From Narthecium ossifragum (lineage: Eukaryota; Streptophyta; Magnoliopsida; Dioscoreales; Nartheciaceae), in NCBI GenBank assembly GCA_963920575.1, contig OY986975.1, forward strand, positions 142,650 to 206,649: a stretch of 64,000 nucleotides of DNA, written 5' to 3'. Below are positions 12,236-22,300 of the stretch, in pieces. A program made the translations under genes and the position numbers. A model generated the notes under the pieces. It saw only the letters and a list, made by a program, of their open reading frames with translations. It was not told the origin of the DNA and did not search any database. Numbering within the stretch: position 1 is the stretch's first letter; every line of letters starts with the position of its first letter.

Positions 12236-12279
12236 CCAGATCCGGCTGCCGGCGCTGAGCGCCGCCTCTCCCTTTGGGC

Positions 12280-12495
12280 AGTGGCGGATCAACCCGACCC
12301 AACCCGCCTAACCCGTTTATTAAACGGGTTAGGCGGGTTGGGTCGGGTTGACCCGTTTATAATTGGGTCGGGTTTGGGTTTATAAACCTGACCCGTTTAT
12401 TAAACGGGTCGGATTCAGATAGGGTGTTTTGTTAAACGGGTCAATGTATGACCCGACCCAAACCGACTCGCGAACCCGAATTGCCACCCCTACGT
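12280..12495. mobile_element. GC-rich hairpin element, hAT-like MITE (tentative)
   Basis: Contains a perfect 29-base inverted repeat with a one-base loop at 12291-12349 (arms starting AACCCGACCCAACCCG). Further degenerate copies of GACCCGTTTA / TAAACGGGTC follow up to 12460. The right edge read on minus (GGGGTGGCAATTCGGGTT) resembles the CAGGGGTGGCAA-type ends of many plant hAT elements, and the left edge CAGTGGCGGATCA is a loose partner. No convincing 8-bp target duplication was found. Confidence 0.5.
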
Positions 12496-12502
12496 GGAAG
12501 CC

Positions 12503-12796
12503 TCATAGTACGGGCCTGTGGGGAGGACGCTTCTTGAGGACGAAGAGCCAAGCGCTGTCATTTCCACCGGTGTGAAGGTCATAGAAGCGATGGAAATTGT
12601 CGCCGGAGATGAGGAAGGAGAGGTGGCGCGAGATGGACCGGAAGCGGAGGAGCTCCGGCCAGGCTAGGCGAACGAAGATCTCGTGGAGGAGTTCCGATGG
12701 GAGCAGGCGTAGCCCCACGGAAGTGGTCGGAGGCGGGCCGTGATGGTGCCCACCATCCATACGAGGGACGACCGGACGGGTCTCGCCATCACACAC
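12503..12796 (-). pseudogene. F-box protein fragment
   Basis: A 97-codon minus-strand ORF whose middle is a good F-box (residues about 31-70: LPSELLHEIFVRLAWPELLR followed by FRSISRHLSFL). F-box proteins pick substrates for SCF ubiquitin ligases. After the F-box only about 25 residues follow (SAWLFVLKKRPP) before a stop at the edge of the hairpin element, so the substrate-binding part is missing. Upstream (12797-12935) is a GA/CT-rich leader like those of real plant genes. The hairpin element probably cut the gene, though an unseen intron cannot be excluded. Confidence 0.6.
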
Positions 12797-12945
12797 GGAG
12801 AGAGATGGGAGATCGGGGGAGAGAGAGAGAAGAGATGGCAGTAGGGTGAGAGAGAGAAGAGATACAGAGAAAAGACGATAGGGAGAGAGAGTCGCGAGAT
12901 TGGGAGAGAGAAGGTGACTGCGCTGTCAGTCGTGAGACAGAGCAT

Positions 12946-13533
12946 TTAACACAAGGGTAAAACCGTTTTAAATATTAAATTTTGGTCAAAATTGCAACTG
13001 AAAATCAAATTGAACTTGCATTGTAAAATCGAAAGTAAATTAGATTTAAAATATAAAAATCTCCTGTGAGTACTGACAGACAACTTTATCCCTCCTCACG
13101 TGCTCTTTCGTCCGCCGTGTGAAAATACCTGCAAAAGTTGTTCCTCCCTTTCCTCTTCTTACTTCGGCGCCCACCGATGCGATGATCGCCGGAGCTGCGA
13201 GCCATGAAAGCTGATTGACCTCTAAGATGAAACTCTTCTTCACTTTCCTCCCTTCTTTTCCTCTAATTGCAAGTTTTGCTAATGGGGAGCATGTTCAGGA
13301 CCGCCATCTGATCAAGTTTTGACAATTCCAGCAACAGCTTTAGGTACTGACATATTTTTTTTCTTATACTAACTCCTACAGAATTTTCCTGTTAATCGGT
13401 CCTCTTTATTTTACCATACATGACAAGGCTGTCATATATATTCTTCTTTAGCCCATTCTTTCTGTTCAATTTGAAATAAGAGTTTGAAATTGAACTTGAT
13501 TTGGAAAGTAAAGTCTAACACTATTTGGATATG
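12946..13533. other. Intergenic, nothing recognised
   Basis: AT-rich spacer. The minus ORF 13046-13243 has no recognisable domain. Confidence 0.4.
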
Positions 13534-14230
13534 ATTAGGTTGGTGTTTGAGTTGATTTAGGATTATGTTTGGATTTGGATATGATAAGGATTGCTGGTTG
13601 GATTCAGAAACACATGTATATCTATAAAATACAGGTGATCGGCTGCTTTATCGTGAGCACCTTAGAGACCTGAGAGACAGAATAAGAAGAGAGCAGCAGA
13701 GGACGTCCTGTTCTTAATTTGTACGTACGTGAGCCTGCCTCTTCGTAAATGTAAGTCTACTGTTTCTTCCTTCGTGTTTTATCTGGCGTTTCTATTATCC
13801 GGCAGTTTCTTCTTTCTTCTTAATTTGCAGAGAAAAAAAGGATAGCAATTTTTTGTTTTCCCCATCAATAAAAGTTTTGCAGCTTCATCTTTATTTGATG
13901 CAGATTGTATAATATATATATGATGCCGTTTCATCCGAGGGCTGATATATGCTTCTAGATCCTTCGGATTTTGTGTTTGGTTTTCTTATTTGTTCAGATA
14001 TTATTAGGTTGGTGTTTGATTTGATTTATGATTTTGTTTTCATTCGGATTTGATAAGGATTCTTGGTTGGATTCAGAAACACATGTATATCTGTAAAATA
14101 TAGGTCATCGGCTTCTTTATCCTGAGCACCGTTTCTATTAGCCAACAGCTTCTTTCTCCTTTGCAGAGAAAACAGAGCAGAATTTTTTACTTCACCCAGC
14201 AATAAAAGTTTCGGATCTTCATCTTTGCTG
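13534..14230 (+). repeat. Direct duplication in the leader of the F-box/DUF295 gene
   Basis: The segment from 13534 (ATTAGGTTGGTGTTTGA) to about 13897 is repeated from 14003 to about 14230, offset about 469 bases. Shared phrases include GGTTGGATTCAGAAACACAT, TCCTGAGCACC/TCGTGAGCACC, TTGCAGAGAAAA and CAATAAAAGTTT. The second copy lacks about 140 internal bases. Each copy ends in a TTTGCAG acceptor-like site, so the gene may have two alternative leader exons. Confidence 0.85.
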
Positions 14231-14253
14231 CTGCTTCGGCTTCTCCTACTCTC

Positions 14254-15423
14254 ATGGGGCAAGCCCCGTCCAACTACCGCAACAACTACAAGAAGATCAC
14301 CAACGATGACGAGAAGAGACGATGGTCGGATCTTCCCGACGTTGTACTCCACACCATTGCCATGAAGCTAAGCAGCGTGCCGACCTATGTCGCGTATGGA
14401 AGGACATGTCAATCATGGAGGTCAGTATACAAGGAAGCCATGGCCGACTACATGTCATCGCTACCTCCACTACTCATGGCAGACATTGGGTGCTCGTTAT
14501 ATACCAGCTATATTTTCTATGACATCACTGAACGGAGACACCTGAAACGGCGCAAATCTCCGATGCCGAAAAGATCACTGTATCACTCCCAACGGCCCAA
14601 CCATTACGTCTTCCACTCGAGAAAGGAGTTGATCGAGATAATCCCTTACCTCACCCATCTGCACACTGGAAGACATATGGGCAGGTTACATGGCTTTTGC
14701 CGTCCTTTTCAAATCGGAGTCTTCTGGGTGATACCTGGTTCTACCGAATGTCGGTTGATATTGTTCGTTAAGAAGGGTGCCTTCCATCTTCAGATGGAGA
14801 TGGGAGCTGGCGGCTCCGAGCCCGTGGCCCTCATCTAAGCCGGCTGGACCTACTGGACCTACTGTCCATGGCCGCCATGTACAGCTCCACCTATTGATTA
14901 CCGAGATTACAAGGTGAAACATGCCATTGTTATCAAGAACACATTGTATACCGTCTCCCTCATGCGTTGTCTCTACTTCATGCAACTCGTTGGCCCTGGC
15001 GCCTTGAAGTTTCAGTATTTTGACTTGGAATTGGAGCAGCGGTGGGCAGGTCGGCTTCTGCTGGGGGATTGGGATGGTGAGCTACTGGTATTCCAAGACC
15101 GAGAGTGTTGTCACAAAAATCCTAGTAGCCGGTTTGTTGCCATGCGGTTGGACCTGGCAGCTAGGGAGTGGGTGAGGATGGACAGCTTGAATGGCCGGAC
15201 ACTGTTCGCATCGATAGGTGGTGAATGCCAAGTGCTGGATGCTGCAAGGGTGAAGGGGATCATGAGAGATTGTATCTACATTCCTTCAGAAGAGCTCAAC
15301 GCCTTTGAAGTTTATTCTTTAGATGGGGCAAGAGTGGATGCCGATTGGACCAAGTTTGGACATATTAGTTTTCCAGTAACATCCTGGTTTTTCCCTAAAC
15401 CTTCTATGATCAACGATGTGTGA
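14254..15423 (+). pseudogene. F-box / DUF295 (KIB-type) gene interrupted by one in-frame stop
   Basis: One uninterrupted reading frame of 389 codons from the ATG at 14254 to the TGA at 15421-15423, except for a single TAA at codon 195 (14836-14838). The N-terminal half has an F-box (about residues 24-62: WSDLPDVVLHTIAMKL, then CQSWRSVYKE). The C-terminal half has the DUF295/KIB-type beta-propeller end: FVAMRLDLAAREWVRM, LNGRTLFASIGG, and a D-CIYIPSEE-L box near its end. Family members are usually intronless in this part and about 350-420 residues long, so length and domain order are as expected apart from the stop. As it stands it would give a 194-residue F-box protein without the propeller end. 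It could be a fresh pseudogene, a strain-specific nonsense allele or a sequence error. Confidence 0.82.
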
Positions 15424-15516
15424 TCTAGGATCCTATGTAGTAGAGTGTTGTAAACCCAACCTTTTAGGCTCAATTCAGCAAAAAAAAAAACAATGTGTGA
15501 TCAAGGATCCTATGTA
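15415..15516 (+). repeat. A-tailed short insert flanked by about 23-base direct repeats
   Basis: 15415-15439 and 15492-15516 are near-identical (ATGTGTGATC then AGGATCCTATGTA, two differences). Between them are 52 bases ending in a run of 11 A (15480-15490). This is the layout of a short retroposed piece with a long target duplication; it includes the stop codon of the F-box/DUF295 frame. Confidence 0.65.
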
Positions 15517-15523
15517 TGTTCTT

Positions 15524-16325
15524 TCATCAGAAGATTGTATGAAAGCCAGCTATTTATGCATGAGATTTTTTTTTTTCCTAGGATAAACCCACCAGAGAGA
15601 GTTGCAATTAGCAGAAAAATAATTGACAGATTGATCCAAAATTTGAGCTTCTCTGACCAACCGATCAGCATTTAGCTAGTTTGTATTTACACTACATGAA
15701 TGTTAGTGAATCTTTCCATATCCTTCCAAATTTCCTGTAGTGAATCCCTCCATTATACGCATTAGATGTTAGTGCTTCTTTCGACAACTCATTTAGCTCG
15801 CGGGGATGGCCACCGTAAATGTACAAGATAGATGCCCGCAGCGAAGTACATGGCTATATTTAGGGAGCATTTTAATATTTTCTTATAATATTCCACTAAA
15901 ATCCCTAACTTGTCCTCATCTCCTTCCCCAATTCACCATCTCCCCAACTCCACCACCATCACCGATTCACCATACATCACCACGGCCACTGCAACGTATT
16001 TTCACCCTTGCTCGCGGCAATTGGGTTGTTGGCGCAGCCTGTTTTTACACCTTAAGCAAACTCCAAGTATCTTCAGTAAACGTATGCAAGTTCTTCTCAT
16101 TGCATGCCGAATCATGTGAAGCCAAAATTAGAGTATTCTTCAATAATTTACCGTGCGTCTCTTACCATCACAAACTGTTCCTGGCAGGATGATTTTCCTA
16201 CTACCAGAAATCAAAAATATATCCAAAATTACACTTTCAATACTGCCCAAAAGCAAATAACCATACATTAAGGAAGCCTTTTTCAAATACCTTTCATGGT
16301 AAAAAGCAACCATATGATTCAAACT
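15524..16325. other. Intergenic, nothing recognised
   Basis: Spacer between the F-box/DUF295 gene and the 3' end of the WD40 gene. ORFs at 15806-16192 and 15910-16119 (plus) are low complexity (CACC/CCA-rich) without domain signals. Confidence 0.4.
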
Positions 16326-19300
16326 TTAAGTGATCCTGTGCAGTCCAATATTTAGATCAGATGATATGGAGGTAATCAGGTGGAGTGACTCATGCCATAC
16401 AGCTTTGAAAACTCGTTTCTGGTGAGCTTGTACTGATTGAGAAGGCCCCTGACCACGATATCTGATGTCAAAGATATGGATCACAGGGTCCGCCGAGCCA
16501 GAAAAGATGTACCAACCATCAGGAGACCATGACTGATTAATCAGAGCCGACTGGGATTCACTGCTCTCTTGCATCCAGCCAAAAGCATGAATCTCAGTCT
16601 TCCTGAGGCGGATATCAAACAACCGAAGTTGTTTACCAGGCACACTACAAAAAGAGTCAAGAATGAGACTAAGCTTGAATAAGTACCAAAGATGAAGCCT
16701 CAAGGCATCCTTCAACAGAACTAAAAACAAGCTGAAACATTATGTCGTCCCTTCCGCTCAGAAACTACATCTGCACATTTTCTTTACAAAATAAGCCTAT
16801 AACAAAGAAAAAAGACAAAGTATACCATTTCATGGGTAGGCATTTTGCACAAATAGACCAAAAGTGAATTGCATGTGGAATGTCTCATTACAGATCTATA
16901 TCAGCAATCCTTCCAACGGCTGCTCCCCCCTCCTAACTATTTAATAACAAGGCTTCCTTTGCCCTAGAGGTACTTATACCGACAGGCTCAAGACTAAGGT
17001 AGTCATAATGTACAAATGAAGCTACTAAGCATGTCCCATGGGCTCAAGACAAAGGGAGCCATTATAGCTGCCACAAAAGAAGCTGCCAGGCATGTCCAGC
17101 TTTAAGATCAACTTGATGAATGAAAAATACATGGTAGTATCTAGGATAGCTTTTAATTCTAAGGTTTTCACATAGCATAATTAAATCCCTTCAGGCTGGT
17201 TATGTTGAAATAAAGATGCCAGTATCTAGGATAGCTTTTAATTCTAACTTCGAGGTCTTAACTGAAGAAGAGCTCGTATATATCTATAATTTGGCCAGCC
17301 AAGTTGAACCTTAGAGAAGCAATCTACAGTTGAATTCATGTGAAACTAATTGAATATGGCAGCATTAAAGCGAAAAAGGATCTGCAATTACCTATCCCCT
17401 CATGGGATATGAAAAGCAACAACTAGTTATACATCAACACCTAGGTCACAGCGAAAGGGAAAATCTGAAGCTTGCTTACCCTGTTTGCACCATAAACAAA
17501 TTGAAGTCTGATGGATTGGGCACCACGCTCATGCATTTGCTGTCTATTTGATGTTTGAATTGAAATCTTCCTTCTAACAGATCAAATCCAATAATCCTTT
17601 TGTCTGCACCAGCAGACATTATGGTCTTCTTTTGCTGCAAACCAGCGACTCCCATGACGGCAGAAGAATGCTCGTTTTTGTGTGTTACCTTTGGTTTCCA
17701 TGAACCATCTTTCTCATGCCAAATTATAACAGCATGGTCGCTACCACCAGTAACGAAACATAAATCATCCCATGGCATGAACATTATATTGTTTATAATG
17801 CCCTTCAGATGAGGCTTTTCTTCTAAGAATGTGACTCTTTTCTGTCAAATCACAACCAGAAAAACTTGAATAACTACTCATAAGTGCGAGCAGGAAAGAA
17901 AATTCATATTGTCCTGACATTCCAATATGCAGACGAGGATAACAGCTATAGTAACCAGAAAACTAAACAGCACTTTGCTCCATGCCGAAATGTATATACT
18001 TTGAACTTCAAGCCTTCTCTTTTCAACTTAGCAGATCTACGTGCAGTGGACATTAAAGACACGCACAGAGAAATAGTGCTATCAGATGCGACTCGATTTA
18101 TTCCATGCCCATAACAAGAGGTTTCACACAGCAGCAACCCAAAAATACTGAACTACATAAACTAGTACAGTGAAATGAGGGGTAATCACATAAAACTGTA
18201 AACAGCTGAAATTCTCTCAAAGACAAAAAAGCAACAAACGAAAAGTTGGCGTTTACAAAATAGAAGCATGTTGATCACAACTAATAAGAAAAAGCACCCA
18301 AAGGGTTATATAGAGGGCCTGCAGTACTTCATCAACTGCAGGCCCTGCGGTTGTCAATCCCACATGTTGGATATTGATCAGACAGGGGAGATCAACACCA
18401 CCTTTACTTGGAAAAAAGAAATAAATAAATGAGAGAGAGAGAGAGAGAGAAGTTGATCTCACCCGTTGGATCAAGATCAAACGGGTGAGATTCATCACTG
18501 CAGGGCCCGCAGTTGATGAATTCTTGATCTGACCTGTCAGATCAAGATCCAACTGGTGAGGTTCTGCAGTTGATAAAGTACTGCAGGCCTCCCAAATCCT
18601 TGAAGGGGACCCAGAGGTTTGACATACTATTGCATAGATTATACTTCAAGAATGCTAGGATAAAATAGTACGAGTTAAAGGAAAGAATACCAATTTAGAT
18701 AAGACAATGCATGGAATTTCGTGAAGTTAATATATGCAATGTAAGATATCGTTTCCAACATCACATGACTGATCCCAGCCTGCGCCCAATCCGTCGTAGC
18801 TCAGATTGCTATAAAGGATTCATGAATCTGTGGAGACATGGACTAGGGCTGAGCATACGATAGACACCTTTGCACAAGCTGGGTAGTGGGCACTAATGAG
18901 AAGCGCTAGAGGAGGACAACTGCCTCAGGAGTTGCATCAGGAAACTGATTTTCCCTCTTCCCAACTTCTCTTTCATCGCTTTATTGAGAATCTTCTACGT
19001 TCACTGATCCAAAGCAAATCGCATCTGCAATTTTCAGAGGTACTAGAAGTCTAGAAGACTCAAGTCCAAGAATTTTTCCTCCTCGATGGTCATAGAATCT
19101 AGGAAGATGAATCAAGGATCCAATCCTGGTACAGATTAAGGGAAACAACCTAGTCAAGCCCAAAATATGTTCTGCTGTATATTTACCAGATCAAATATCA
19201 CTACTCTCTTTTTCCAGCTCAGCTTGTTTTCTACCTTAATTACATCATACTTACTACGGACGCCCTTAGTTATTCACTTCCTGAGCCTTTGTGACTAAAT

Positions 19301-22300
19301 AATTGCGGACCTTGTTTTGTTTCTTATATGTGTTGACATGACTTTGACACCTTTAGTGAAAGATGTGTAATTCGTCATACCTTCAAGAAGAACATAACTA
19401 TATTGTATGACCCAATGTCTTGGCAGAAGGCATGTTTGAAAAGGATGAATGTGCAAACTTTTTTTTAACTAAGACAAACAAGAAGGTAAATTAAAATCAA
19501 TTAAGAAGATAAAAAATATTAGCAAACAGACTCACTATAAATATCACTTGGATTCAATTTCAACCAAGAAGGTACTTTACTTAATGTAATAGAGTTATTC
19601 CGTACTTCTCAGCAAAGAGCTTGCATCAGGAAAGAGAGACAACGTCCTTCCGACCATGCCAAGGGAGTAGAGTCAGGACTAATCATGCATGAATGTCTTT
19701 CCATCCAAGTATTAAAAATACAAATCCAAGGGTTTCAGCAAAACCAAACATTGAATACCCAATTTTATTATTGATCAAGGACCATTTTCAACCACACCCC
19801 CCCCCCCCCCCCCCCCCCCCCCCCTTTTCATGATAAGGGTTCAAATAGGAAAATGAGTTATGGTCCTTATGGAGGATGATATTTTTCACATTACCGAAGC
19901 ATCCAAGAAAAGTGTCATTTCATCAGCGTTCAATCCTAAGCACCTCCCACAGCAAGTTTCTTTAGGAATGTCATTATCAGGAGTTCAGGACACCCAAACA
20001 TCTGGGAAGTCTTCACCATTATCATTTTAAGAAATATGTTGCCAAAGTACCGCTCATCTATTTCTACATGTGCACATCTTAAGAAACCAAGTCGTCGTGC
20101 TTTACTCAGTAATCTTTCGATCTCATTTTCAATACAAGCATATATCTTCTTGATCTTAGTACAAAGGGCTTGAGCAACTCCATAAGCCAAAGAAAGTGCT
20201 TTCGAAAGAATCAAATCTACACGATCAACACTGCATGAAAAAACTAGAAGGTAGAATACTGGCAAACAGATAACATCTTACTTCTCCTAGACAATTGAGA
20301 TTCAGCAATGAGATTTGAGAATCACCACCATCTGCACTGTATGCAGCAAATATAGTATCCCCATCAGGATGCCATGTTAGATCTTCTGGCCATCGTCTTT
20401 GTTTCGGAGATACACAATTTGTAGTACTAAGCAATGAAGCACTTGATCTGAAATCATACAGCACAATCAGTATTTGGTGGACATTGGACCAAAGGCACCA
20501 ATATCGAACATGAAATCACAAGATGTTTTTTAATGATAACCAATCACTATAGAGGACAAGCATCACTAAATAGCTATATCTGGTAAGAAGCAAGCAAGCA
20601 ATCTGCTGCACTAATTAGCACTGATAATCCTGTTCAGGCATGGATTCTCAAGGGCCAAGAACAGAGGATCTGAAGATATGCCTGTATGGATGAGAAGTAA
20701 ACTGCCAGCCTGCCAACAACTCAATGGGTTTTACCAGCCATAGGCGCGGGTTAAATGTTACCATCATATCCACATGCTCGGAGTGGGAAGGATCAGGGAT
20801 GACAGGTGGGTATGCACGTTGAGTTTAGTGGATAATGAAGTCTAAAGGGTGTAAGTGAAGTGAATTAATTTGGCAAGTGTACCGGATACAAAACTAAATG
20901 AACAGGCACATTTCTTGCAAATGACTAACTTTTTAATTACTCGGAGGGCTGCCATCTGCCAGGAAGTGTAATAAACTGACAATAGTTATGTGCATCGGGA
21001 TGGAATGGAAAACTTCAAGCAAGTCCGTATTACGTCCCATGTGTATTTCATGCAGAGTGAAATCAACTTATAGTTGAATGGAACCCAAGGATTACTATAC
21101 TGGACGGCACATATTGGATACCGACTTTTCCATTGACTCAAAAATAGAAAATTAAAAACTACCCCCTTCTATCCCTACGCTTTCCCTTATCCCCCATGCC
21201 TCCATTTATAACTAATGCCTCTCTCTCTCTCCCTCTCTCCCTCTCTCCCCCAACCAGCAGCTGTGGCCAACTCTCCGGTATGAACCACAACATTTCATCC
21301 ACCGACTCCTCCAACCTCTGCTGCTCTCCCAGATCCTCTTACACGCCATCAACATCCGTGATTTATTACCTCCGTCTTCATCTTCACCTGCACCCGTCTC
21401 TTATGTCCTCACCTCACCCCTTCCTCTCCTCATGTCCCCACCCAATCATAGGCTCTACGAGGCTCTTTTCTGGGAACCCTTATTGGCTCGAAAAGCATGC
21501 CTCCACTCAACATGAAGTGTAGCAACAGTATATACCATGCTTGCAGAAAAGTGGCATGCATGTGCCACCGATGAGGAAAACCTTGGTTGAACCCTCTTGG
21601 CATATAATCAAGAGGCACAACAGACTTAACAACGAAGCACTCATATTATATGGTCTTTTTATTTTGAATGATTGGAATAATTCTCAGTGAACCAACATGT
21701 TTGAGACGGAGGGAAAAGAAAGAAAGGAGGAATGTCCCTAATGCAGTTCTTTCTATGGCTAGACACATCCTATTCTACTATAATAAGGATAGTACTAGGT
21801 TGTTCCTATGGCCAGATTGCATCAAATACAACTGGCACTTGTAACATGGTCTTACAACGTGCTCTGGTGGACTAGCAAAAGGAGAGCATTAAAAAGAGTG
21901 ACTGCTCAAATGTCCAAACTACATATAATTTTAACTCAATTTTTTTGTTATTTGATAAAATTGCAAACTAAGTCTTTTGCTTTCATTAAGCATGGTGTAG
22001 AAAAGTGAGCATGTCTTGCATCTAAAGCTTATTGAATTCGAGATCTTATGCCGACTGCATGGAGCTCCTCACGCTCCGGTAGATGGAGTGACACAGACAC
22101 TGTGCCGATTCATGTATCATGCCGATAAATTACCAGCACGATAGTCCATGCAAGCACCCCATCAGATCAGCATTAACACAATTCAAAACGCAAAAGCAGC
22201 AGCACAAATTTAAACTCGAAAGAGCAGCTACTATCATTATTTTAGATCTCAATTACGCTTCCTACAAACATATTTTAGATATTCATCACCCAAATAAACT

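Noticed and set aside
11709..12311. ORFs spanning the N run on both strands
   Set aside because: They exist only because N codons were translated as X; the open reading has no support.
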